Origin: Thermococcus sp. P6
GTDB taxonomy: Archaea; Methanobacteriota_B; Thermococci; Thermococcales; Thermococcaceae
DNA length: 64,000 bases
Assembly: GCF_002214525.1 (NCBI RefSeq)
Contig: NZ_CP015104.1
Location: 1,178,001 to 1,242,000 of the forward strand
Direction: 5' to 3'
Below are positions 57,339 to 64,000 of this stretch, one piece after another. Position 1 is the first letter of the stretch, and each line of letters opens with the position of its first letter. Made by a program: the position numbers and the translations under genes. The notes under the pieces are model-generated. The model worked only from the letters and a program-made list of their open reading frames with translations. It made no database searches and was not told the DNA's origin.

Positions 57339-58076
57339 TTACCCCCTCACCCTTGCCTTCAAACCGGCTATTCTGGATATCCTGTCGGCGAGCTCCATGA
57401 AGGCCTTTGCTCCCTCGGAGTCCGGCTTGTACTCAACCACGGGGGTCCCTTCGAGGGTGGCCTCCCTCACCGCCGGGTCCTCCGGGACAACCACCAGCAA
57501 CGGCACCTCCATAACCTCTTCCGCAACCTCGGGTGGCACGTCCCTCTCGGTTGCACCCCATCGGTTGAGAATGAAACCCAGAACAGTTAAACCTGCCTTT
57601 TTCAGGACTATTCCAACCTTCATGGTATCGGTGATACACGAGATCTCCGGGTTCGTTACGAGGAGAACCTCTTCCCCGCTCATCATGGCGTTCATGGCGT
57701 CCAGCTGAAGCCCCGCGGGGCAATCTATAATCACGAAGTCAAAGCGCCCCTTCAGCTTGCGTATCGTTTCGGGGAGCTTTCGGGGATCGGCGATTAACAC
57801 GTGCTCCCAGTCTACAGCTGCAGGCACGAGGCTGACGTTCTCGTAGGCTGTGGAGTAGATGGCCTCATCTATGGTGTTTCTACCGGCCAGAACGTCGTGG
57901 ATGGTAACGTCGGCGTCGTCTATTCCCATAACGAGGCTGAGGTTGGCCATCGTGAGGTCGGCATCCACAGCACAGACGCTGTAACCCATCTTCCCGAGGG
58001 CTATCGAGAGATTGGCCGTCGTCGTGGTCTTCCCCGTCCCGCCCTTACCGGAGGCCACTGAAATCAGTCTGCCCAT
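57339..58076 (-). CDS. minD: MinD-family ATPase
   Basis: 245 residues from ATG 58076. The deviant Walker A SVASGKGGTGKTTTTANL lies at 5-22, DADLTMANLS is switch I, and VIIDCPAGL is Walker B. No clear C-terminal amphipathic helix rich in hydrophobics is evident apart from the last 20 residues. It may take part in positioning of membrane-linked machinery. Divergent from the PINA gene. Confidence 0.92.
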   Translation of the reverse strand: MGRLISVASGKGGTGKTTTTANLSIALGKMGYSVCAVDADLTMANLSLVMGIDDADVTIHDVLAGRNTIDEAIYSTAYENVSLVPAAVDWEHVLIADPRKLPETIRKLKGRFDFVIIDCPAGLQLDAMNAMMSGEEVLLVTNPEISCITDTMKVGIVLKKAGLTVLGFILNRWGATERDVPPEVAEEVMEVPLLVVVPEDPAVREATLEGTPVVEYKPDSEGAKAFMELADRISRIAGLKARVRG

Positions 58077-58162
58077 TCTTCCACCCATCCCTTTTCCGGC
58101 TAAACCTTTATGAACCTTTAGCCTAATTCCTCAGAACCATGGAGAATTTTGAGGTGAGAGAG

Positions 58163-59971
58163 GTGAAGGTGTTCGTTGCGGATACGAGCGTGATAGTTGA
58201 CGGCAGGCTCACCCAGTTCCTCGAGGGCACTGAGGGGGAAGTCAGGCTCATCGTACCCGAGGCGGTTGTTGCCGAGATAGAGCATCAGGCCAACGAGGGC
58301 AAGGCCATAGGCCACGTCGGGCTTGAGGAGCTGAAAAGACTCCGGGAGATGGCGGATGAAGGAAGGATAATCCTCGAGTTCAAAGGGGAGAGGCCCGAGC
58401 TCTGGCAGATAAAAAGGGCCAAGGCCGGTGAGATAGACAGCATGGTGAGGGATCTGGCGGGTGAGCTGGGCGCCACCCTGATAACCGGCGATAGGGTTCA
58501 GCGCGATATAGCGATCGCAAAGGGCATAGACGTGATATACCTTGAGGCCAGAAAGGAGCTCAAGCACCGCCTTGAGGACTTCTTCGACGAGAACACGATG
58601 AGCGTTCACCTGAAGGCCGGATTGAGGCCCCTTGCAAAGAAGGGAAGACCCGGCGAATGGAGGCTCGTTCCCGTAAGGGACGAGGTTCTTACGGAGGAGG
58701 CACTGGAGGATATGGCGGACGACATAGTCGAGAGGGCGAGGCGCGATCCCAGAGGCTTCATAGAACTCGACGAGCCCGGCGTCACGGTCGTCCAGCTGGA
58801 GAGCTATAGAACGGTCATAGCGAGACCCCCCTTCGCCGATGGGATAGAGATAACCGCGGTCAGGCCCGTTAAGAAGCTCAGCATTGAGGACTACCAGCTC
58901 AGCGAGAAGCTTCTTAAACGGCTGGAGGAGAGTGCGGAAGGCATCCTGATAGCCGGTGCCCCCGGGGAGGGCAAGACGACGTTCGCACAGGCCCTGGCGG
59001 AATGGTACGCCGGTATGGGCAGGATAGTGAAGACCATGGAAAAGCCCCGTGACCTGCAGGTCGGCGATGAGATAACCCAGTACACGGCCCTCGGCGGGAG
59101 GATGGAGAAGACCGGCGATGTTCTCCTTCTCGTCAGGCCGGACTACACCATATTCGACGAGATGAGGAAGACCGAGGACTTCAGGATATACGCGGATCTA
59201 CGCCTCGCCGGGGTTGGGATGGTCGGAGTTGTGCACGCCACGAGGCCCATAGATGCCGTTCAGCGCTTCATCGGCAGGGTCGAGCTGGGAATGATACCCC
59301 AGATAGTCGATACCGTCATCTTCATCAAAGCGGGAAAAGTCGCCAAGGTCCTGACCCTCGAGTATCTCGTCAAGGTGCCGAGCGGCATGCGGGAGGAGGA
59401 CCTCGCCAGACCGGTGATAGAGGTGAGGGACTTCGAGACCGGCGAGCTGGAGTACGAGATCTACACCTACGGTGAGGAGGTAAGCGTTGTCCCCGTGAAG
59501 AAAGGTCAAAAAGCCCCGGCTCTAAAACTCGCCGAGAGAAGGCTGAAGCAGGAGATAAAGAAGTTCCTTCCGGACGTTCGCACAGAGGTCGAGATAGTCA
59601 GCCCGCACAGGGCCATCGTTTACGCGGACGAGTTCGACATCCCGGCGATAATCGGCAAGAAGGGTAAGAGGATAGCCGATCTGGAGAAGAGGGTCGGAAT
59701 AAGCATAGACGTCAAAAGCTTCTCCGAGAGGGAAACGGCTGAACCCGGGACGAAGATACCGGTCGAGGCCGAGGAGAAGAAGAAAAAGATAGTTCTCAGG
59801 GTTCCGGATGAGTACGCCAGAACCCCTCTGAAGTTCTACGGCGGTGAGGAGTACGTCTTCACGGCAACGCCGAGCAGGAAGGGGCTCGTTAAGGTGAACA
59901 AGAAAACGCCCATCGGCAGGGAGCTGAAGAGGCTCCTCGATGCTGGGATACCCATCTGGGCCGCGCCCTGA
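58163..59971 (+). CDS. PINA: PIN-domain, ATPase and KH-domain protein
   Basis: 602 residues. The GTG at 58163 lies 6 bases after GAGGTG and begins MKVFVADTSVIVDG; an ATG eight codons upstream is the alternative. PIN residues 1-145 (ADTSVIVDG, GEIDSM, LITGD). A secretion-type ATPase core with Walker A GAPGEGKTT near 268-276 follows. A KH domain lies near 500-530 (IPAIIGKKGKRIADLEK). In Sulfolobus a protein of this layout drives Holliday junction migration. Confidence 0.92.
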   Translation: MKVFVADTSVIVDGRLTQFLEGTEGEVRLIVPEAVVAEIEHQANEGKAIGHVGLEELKRLREMADEGRIILEFKGERPELWQIKRAKAGEIDSMVRDLAGELGATLITGDRVQRDIAIAKGIDVIYLEARKELKHRLEDFFDENTMSVHLKAGLRPLAKKGRPGEWRLVPVRDEVLTEEALEDMADDIVERARRDPRGFIELDEPGVTVVQLESYRTVIARPPFADGIEITAVRPVKKLSIEDYQLSEKLLKRLEESAEGILIAGAPGEGKTTFAQALAEWYAGMGRIVKTMEKPRDLQVGDEITQYTALGGRMEKTGDVLLLVRPDYTIFDEMRKTEDFRIYADLRLAGVGMVGVVHATRPIDAVQRFIGRVELGMIPQIVDTVIFIKAGKVAKVLTLEYLVKVPSGMREEDLARPVIEVRDFETGELEYEIYTYGEEVSVVPVKKGQKAPALKLAERRLKQEIKKFLPDVRTEVEIVSPHRAIVYADEFDIPAIIGKKGKRIADLEKRVGISIDVKSFSERETAEPGTKIPVEAEEKKKKIVLRVPDEYARTPLKFYGGEEYVFTATPSRKGLVKVNKKTPIGRELKRLLDAGIPIWAAP

Positions 59972-60035
59972 GCCCTTTATTCCCTTTCCGCTCCGTGGCC
60001 GGCAACCTTTTTAACCCCTCCACAGAGGGGAGATC

Positions 60036-60593
60036 ATGCTGGTTCTTGCCTCATCGTCACCGAGGAGGAGGGAGATACTCGCCCGTTTCGTGGAGTTCGT
60101 GGTCGTTCCGAGTGAAGTGGAAGAGGAGTGCTCCATCGAGGACCCCGAGGAGTTCGCCGTGGAGCTGGCCCGGAGGAAGGCAAGGGACGTTCATTCCCGC
60201 ACGGGCGGAACCGTCATCGGGGCGGACACGGTGGTCAGCCTGAACGGAAGGATCCTTGGAAAGCCCCGGAGCAGGGAGGAGGCCTTCGAGATCCTCAAAC
60301 TCCTGAGCGGAAAGGTCCATCGGGTTATAACCGGCTACTGCATAGTCCACCCCGGCGGGGAGATCTGCGGGAGCGTTGTGACGGAAGTGAAGTTCCGGGA
60401 GCTCGACGACGGGCTGATAAGGGCCTACGTTGAAACCGGCGAACCCATGGACAAGGCCGGGGCCTACGCGATACAGGGCAGGGCGGCGCTCTTCGTCGAG
60501 TGGATCAGGGGGGACTATTACAACGTCGTTGGTCTGCCGGTTGAAGTCGTGTGGAAGCTGCGGGACCTCGGGTTCAACGTTCTTCGGGGATGA
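60036..60593 (+). CDS. Maf-like nucleoside triphosphate pyrophosphatase
   Basis: 185 residues. LVLASSSPRRREILARF at the N-terminus, GADTVVSLNGRILGKPRSRE, and DKAGAYAIQGRAALFVEWI are the Maf signatures. It hydrolyses non-standard or canonical NTPs. Its stop lies only 10 bases before the first repeat of CRISPR array 2, so there is no room for a leader there. Confidence 0.93.
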   Translation: MLVLASSSPRRREILARFVEFVVVPSEVEEECSIEDPEEFAVELARRKARDVHSRTGGTVIGADTVVSLNGRILGKPRSREEAFEILKLLSGKVHRVITGYCIVHPGGEICGSVVTEVKFRELDDGLIRAYVETGEPMDKAGAYAIQGRAALFVEWIRGDYYNVVGLPVEVVWKLRDLGFNVLRG

Positions 60594-60603
60594 GCTTCCC
60601 CGA

Positions 60604-60699
60604 GTTCCAATAAGACTCCTAAGAGAACGGAAGGACTTTAAGGGGGGAGTGGGGGATGTTCCATCCCCCCTTCCAATAAGACTCCAAGAGAATTGAAAG
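60604..60699 (+). repeat. Hairpin pseudo-spacer unit, copy B
   Basis: Decayed repeat 60604-60633 (centre CTCCTAAGAG, end GAACGGAAG), pseudo-spacer 60634-60669 with GGGGGATG-TTC-CATCCCCC, then a repeat starting with C at 60670. It forms the left edge of array 2. Confidence 0.9.
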
Positions 60700-61210
60700 G
60701 TGGCAAGACGCAAATCCTACCCCCGGGTGAGGATGGGTTCCAATAAGACTCCAAGAGAATTGAAAGTAGGCCCAGACGAAGAGCTCATCGCCGGTTATGG
60801 AACGTTCCAATAAGACTCCAAGAGAATTGAAAGGAATTTTGCGTTAGAACTCTTTAAGACCCAGTGCTCCCCGGTTCCAATAAGACTCCAAGAGAATTGA
60901 AAGTTATCGAACTGTTGCATAACTTCCTTGGCTTCCTGAGTTCCAATAAGACTCCAGGAGAATTGAAAGTTTTCTTTCTCTTTCCGAATCCGAACATCAC
61001 GATCACCGTTCCAATAAGACTCCAGGAGAATTGAAAGTATGCTTAAGACCTCCCCCACTGCTCCAGCTCCCACCACGTTCCAATAAGACTCCAGGAGAAT
61101 TGAAAGTTCGGTTATAGGAGAGAACCAAAAGTCCGGGTTTTGGGTTCCAATAAGACTCCAGGAGAATTGAAAGGACGTCACTTCTGCGTATCTTATGGTG
61201 TTTTTGGTCT

Positions 61211-61306
61211 GTTCCAATAAGACTCCCCGGAGAACGCGAGGACTTTAAGGGGGGAGTGGGGGATGAAACATCCCCCCTTCCAATAAGACTCCAGGAGAAT
61301 TGAAAG
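61211..61306 (+). repeat. Hairpin pseudo-spacer unit, copy C
   Basis: Decayed repeat 61211-61240 (centre CTCCCCGGAG, end GAACGCGAG), pseudo-spacer 61241-61276 with GGGGGATG-AAA-CATCCCCC, then a repeat starting with C at 61277. It is internal in array 2. Confidence 0.9.
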
Positions 61307-61343
61307 AGCTCCTCTATGGTCTCTGCCACAAGAGCCCTGTTCA

Positions 61344-61439
61344 GTTCCAATAAGACTCCTAAGAGAAGGGGAGAACTTTAAGGGGGGAGTGGGGGATGGA
61401 ACATCCCCCCATCCGGCGGGACTCAGGGAGGATTGAAAG
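61344..61439 (+). repeat. Hairpin pseudo-spacer unit, copy D
   Basis: Decayed repeat 61344-61373 (centre CTCCTAAGAG, end GAAGGGGAG), pseudo-spacer 61374-61409 with GGGGGATG-GAA-CATCCCCC, then a strongly decayed repeat that still ends in ATTGAAAG. It forms the right edge of array 2. Confidence 0.9.
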
Positions 61440-61445
61440 ATAAGC

Positions 61446-62102
61446 TTAAAGGAACTCCTCGAAGAGCAGGTCCTCCTTCTTTCCCCCGGCCCTCCTGAAT
61501 ACCTTCTCGCTCCAAGAAACCCGCCCGACTTCCCGGGGGCTGTGGGCGTCGCTCGCGAAGGTCAGCTTAACCCCCTGCCTCACGCACTCCCTTACGAACT
61601 CCGCCTCCGGGGCGCGGTAGCTGGAGTTTATCTCGAAGGCCTTTCCCCTTTCTCCGGCCAGTTTCACGAGCTCCATCAGGCTCTCCCGGTCGGGGTAGCC
61701 TATCCTTGAAAAACTCGCCCCGAAGTGCCCGATGATGTCAACGTTCTCATCTAAGATGGCCATCTTCACGAGCTCGACGTATTCCATCGGGTCGTTCAGC
61801 CACAGATGAACGCTGGCTATCACGTAGTCCAGCCTTCTGGCCATCTCCTGCGTTATGTCAACGCCGTTCCGGGTTACGTTGGCCTCGATTCCGGCCAGAA
61901 GCGTTACCCCGCTCTCCTCCTTCCAGCGGCGGATCTCCCCAAGGTAGCGGTTGAAGGCCTTCCCTTCAAGGTAATGGATGTGGTCGCTTATCCCGAGGAG
62001 TTTCAGCCCCCTGAGTTCGGCGGTTGCAACGTTCTCCCCTACCGATCCGGCCCCATCCGAGTGGGTCGAGTGCGTGTGCACATCGTGGGGAAACTCGAGC
62101 AT
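61446..62102 (-). CDS. PHP-domain phosphoesterase
   Basis: 218 residues. The PHP metal ligands are seen in DVHTHSTHSDG (7-17), ISDHIHYLEG, GIEANV, SVHLW, GHFG and SDAHSPREVG. It resembles stand-alone PHP proteins related to histidinol phosphatase or DNA polymerase-linked PHP domains. The substrate is unknown. It ends 6 bases from array 2. Confidence 0.9.
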   Translation of the reverse strand: MLEFPHDVHTHSTHSDGAGSVGENVATAELRGLKLLGISDHIHYLEGKAFNRYLGEIRRWKEESGVTLLAGIEANVTRNGVDITQEMARRLDYVIASVHLWLNDPMEYVELVKMAILDENVDIIGHFGASFSRIGYPDRESLMELVKLAGERGKAFEINSSYRAPEAEFVRECVRQGVKLTFASDAHSPREVGRVSWSEKVFRRAGGKKEDLLFEEFL

Positions 62103-62135
62103 AATAACCCTTCTCCCGGGTCTTAAAAAACCTTC

Positions 62136-62190
62136 TGGACAAAATATCCAAGGTAAAGCCCTGCCTTGAACTTTGACAACATTTAAATAA
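62136..62190 (+). promoter_or_regulatory. Promoter of mutase small subunit with TGGAYAA-type operator
   Basis: TGGACAAAATATCCA (62136-62150) followed by AGGTAAAG lies 31 bases before the TATA box ATTTAAATAA (62181-62190). Motif, downstream bases and spacing match the region before mcmA1 at 33609. Confidence 0.65.
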
Positions 62191-62220
62191 GATGGCGGGG
62201 AAGGGTCATCGGTGATGGAA

Positions 62221-62649
62221 ATGGTCGAGCGCTCAAGGGTTAGGGTTCTCGTTGCAAAGCCCGGTCTGGACGGTCACGACAGGGGAGCGAAGGTCATTGC
62301 AAGGGCCCTTCGTGACGCGGGGTTTGAGGTTATCTACACCGGCATAAGACAGACGCCCGAGCAGATAGTTGAGAGCGTCGTTCAGGAGGACGTTGACGTT
62401 CTCGGGATAAGCATCCTTTCGGGGGCCCACATGGTCCTGATTCCGAAGATCCTGAGGCTTCTTGAGGAGCGCGGTTTGAAGCCCAACGAGGACGTTCTCG
62501 TCATAGCGGGGGGGATAATACCGCCCGACGATGCGGAGAAGCTCGAGGAGATGGGCGTTGCAAAGGTTTTCGGCCCGGGAAGTCCGATATCCGAAATCAT
62601 AGCCTTCATAGATGAGAACGTTCCAAAGCTGAAGAAGTTCTCCGCATGA
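62221..62649 (+). CDS. mcmA2: Methylmalonyl-CoA mutase, cobalamin-binding subunit
   Basis: 142 residues; ATG at 62221 lies 4 bases after GGTGAT. The B12-binding motif is DGHDRG near the N-terminus, with [10 protein letters not shown] and the C-terminal [14 protein letters not shown]. It completes the split mutase whose large subunit is at 33696-35384. Confidence 0.95.
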   Translation: MVERSRVRVLVAKPGLDGHDRGAKVIARALRDAGFEVIYTGIRQTPEQIVESVVQEDVDVLGISILSGAHMVLIPKILRLLEERGLKPNEDVLVIAGGIIPPDDAEKLEEMGVAKVFGPGSPISEIIAFIDENVPKLKKFSA

Positions 62650-62662
62650 TTTATAACTTTTC

Positions 62663-62677
62663 TGGATAATTCATCCA
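62663..62677 (+). promoter_or_regulatory. Third TGGATAA-type operator, before meaB
   Basis: TGGATAATTCATCCA lies 10 bases before the meaB start and just downstream of TATA-like TTTATAAC (62651-62658). Here it is placed between TATA and the start codon, which would suit a repressor. Confidence 0.55.
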
Positions 62678-62687
62678 AGTGATGGAC

Positions 62688-63647
62688 ATGATAAAAGAAC
62701 TCGTGGAACGCATGCTTTCCGGCGACAGAAGGGCCGCTGCAAGGCTCATAACCCTCGTTGAGAACGACGAGGAGAAGGCCCGGGAGATAGTGGGTCTTAT
62801 CTACCCCTACACGGGGAAGGCCTACGTGATCGGCGTAACCGGGCCACCGGGAGCCGGTAAATCGACGCTCCTCGACAAGCTCATAAAGGTGGCCCGGGAA
62901 GAGGGTAAGGTCGTGGGAGTGATAGCCATAGACCCGACGTCGCCCTTCACCGGCGGTGCGCTCCTCGGCGACAGGATAAGGATGCAGAGGCATTCAACCG
63001 ATCCCGGGGTCTTCATAAGGAGCATGGCCACCCGCGGTTCCCTCGGCGGTCTCGCCAAGGCCACGAACGATGCCATAAAGGTGCTCGATGCCTACGGCTG
63101 CGACGTCATCTTCGTTGAGACGGTTGGAGTCGGGCAGGTTGAGGTGGACATCGTTAAAACCGCCGACACGGTGCTTCTCGTTACCGTCCCCGGACTCGGG
63201 GATGATGTGCAGGCGATAAAGGCCGGCCTCATGGAGATAGCCGACGTGTTCGTGATCAACAAGGCCGACAGGGAGGGGGCCGATGCCACCTACTTCGAGC
63301 TGAACCTCATGCTCGACCTTGAGAAGGAACGCTGGGAGAAGCGTGGGTGGAGGCCGCCCGTGGTCGAGACCGTGGCGACGACCATGAAGGGCATCAGGGA
63401 GCTTTGGAGAACGGTACTGGAGCACCGCGATTTCCTTGAGCGGAGCGGCGAGATAGAACGGAAGAGGAAGTTCCGGGCCGAGGAGGAGGTCAGGACGATA
63501 ATTTCGGGCAGGATAGCCCGGATGATAGGCGAAAGGCTCAACGAGGGTGAGCTGGCGGAACTCATAGATAGAATCGTCAGGCGGGAGGTTGACCCGTATT
63601 CTGCCGCGGACGTAGTCCTTGAAAAAACTCTGGGGGTGAAGGCATGA
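62688..63647 (+). CDS. meaB: MeaB-type GTPase, mutase chaperone
   Basis: 319 residues from the ATG at 62688; an ATG at 62682 is also possible. The P-loop GPPGAGKST is at about 47-55, followed by [28 protein letters not shown] and NKADREG. MeaB proteins load and protect the cobalamin mutase. The gene overlaps the epimerase by ATGA. Confidence 0.95.
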   Translation: MIKELVERMLSGDRRAAARLITLVENDEEKAREIVGLIYPYTGKAYVIGVTGPPGAGKSTLLDKLIKVAREEGKVVGVIAIDPTSPFTGGALLGDRIRMQRHSTDPGVFIRSMATRGSLGGLAKATNDAIKVLDAYGCDVIFVETVGVGQVEVDIVKTADTVLLVTVPGLGDDVQAIKAGLMEIADVFVINKADREGADATYFELNLMLDLEKERWEKRGWRPPVVETVATTMKGIRELWRTVLEHRDFLERSGEIERKRKFRAEEEVRTIISGRIARMIGERLNEGELAELIDRIVRREVDPYSAADVVLEKTLGVKA

Positions 63648-64000
63648 TAGGAAGGATAGACCACGTTGGTATAGCCGTTAAGAACCTTGAAGAGGCCATC
63701 AGGGTCTGGGAGGGCCTCGGTCTCAAGGTGGAGGAGATTGAAGAGGTGCCGGATCAGAAGGTCAGAACGGCGGTGATACACGTCGGGGAGAGCAGGATAG
63801 AGCTCCTCGAGGGAACCTCGGAGGACTCGCCCATCTCGAAGTTCATAGCGAAGAGGGGCGAGGGCATACACCACATAGCCCTTGGCGTCGATAACATCGA
63901 GGAGCACCTCAGGAAGCTTAAGGAGGCCGGCTACCGCCTCATAGACGAGAAACCGCGCGTGGGGGCCGGCGGAGCAAAGATAGCATTCGTCCACCCGAAG
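63644..64000 (+). CDS. mce: Methylmalonyl-CoA epimerase (cut by window edge)
   Basis: The first 119 codons are visible. The glyoxalase-fold start [20 protein letters not shown] with the metal His, and [17 protein letters not shown], are signatures. It interconverts the R and S forms of methylmalonyl-CoA for the mutase. The ATG overlaps the meaB stop. The C-terminal end lies beyond the right edge. Confidence 0.94.
   Translation, partial: MIGRIDHVGIAVKNLEEAIRVWEGLGLKVEEIEEVPDQKVRTAVIHVGESRIELLEGTSEDSPISKFIAKRGEGIHHIALGVDNIEEHLRKLKEAGYRLIDEKPRVGAGGAKIAFVHPK

Larger units (their letters stand above)
60604..61439 (+). CRISPR. CRISPR array 2, 13 repeats, leaderless
   Basis: Repeat starts: 60604, 60670, 60737, 60804, 60874, 60940, 61008, 61077, 61144, 61211, 61277, 61344, 61410. 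The family is that of array 1, but the centre reads CTCCAAGAG in the intact repeats up to 60874 and CTCCAGGAG from 60940 on. Repeats at 60604, 61211, 61344 and 61410 are decayed. Normal spacers are 36-40 bases. Three of the twelve spacers are the hairpin pseudo-spacer. No cas gene or AT-rich leader is adjacent on either side. Confidence 0.97.

Overview
The window comes from a hyperthermophilic archaeon of the order Thermococcales, most likely a Thermococcus. It carries reverse gyrase, TFB, FEN-1, eIF6, archaeal ribosomal proteins (L39e, L31e, L18a/LX, S19e), both subunits of ADP-forming acetyl-CoA synthetase, two CDC48-type ATPases, and a CRISPR repeat close to the Pyrococcus furiosus type. 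Genes are dense, often overlap at ATGA junctions, and commonly start 4-6 bases after a GGTGA-like ribosome binding site. I used that spacing to choose starts. The species call is inference.

Layout. 1-4180: reverse gyrase (cut by the left edge) with a SWIM protein, a short unknown gene, a secreted DUF4139 protein and the acetyl-CoA synthetase beta subunit. 4381-21380: a CRISPR-Cas island with cas6, a type I-B (Cst) effector operon ending in cas4 and cas1, a type I-A operon (csa5 to csa3), a divergent cas2, a leader, and an array of 34 repeats. 21519-27850: housekeeping and cofactor genes (threonine synthase, MptE, MobB, LSm) and two similar 49-residue proteins. 27869-33608: CDC48, Hsp20, a beta-lactamase-fold nuclease-like protein and an ABC exporter. 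33696-35384: methylmalonyl-CoA mutase large subunit. 35499-41136: translation and transcription genes and FEN-1. 41322-60593: acetyl-CoA synthetase alpha, a second CDC48, MoeA, SerRS, Sua5, a glycosyltransferase, a CWB2 surface protein, asparagine synthetase, MinD, PINA and Maf. 60604-61439: a second, leaderless CRISPR array. 61446-64000: a PHP protein, then mutase small subunit, MeaB and epimerase (cut by the right edge).

How the genes work together. One adaptation set and one Cas6 appear to serve two interference modules that read the same repeat family. The methylmalonyl-CoA genes lie in two places 27 kb apart, but three of their upstream regions share a TGGATAA-type palindrome, which suggests a small regulon.

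The most unusual feature is a 35-36 bp G-rich hairpin pseudo-spacer found four times in two arrays 40 kb apart. It differs only at its first base and three loop bases. It always follows a decayed repeat and is always followed by a repeat whose first base is C instead of G. No tRNA or rRNA gene was recognised.
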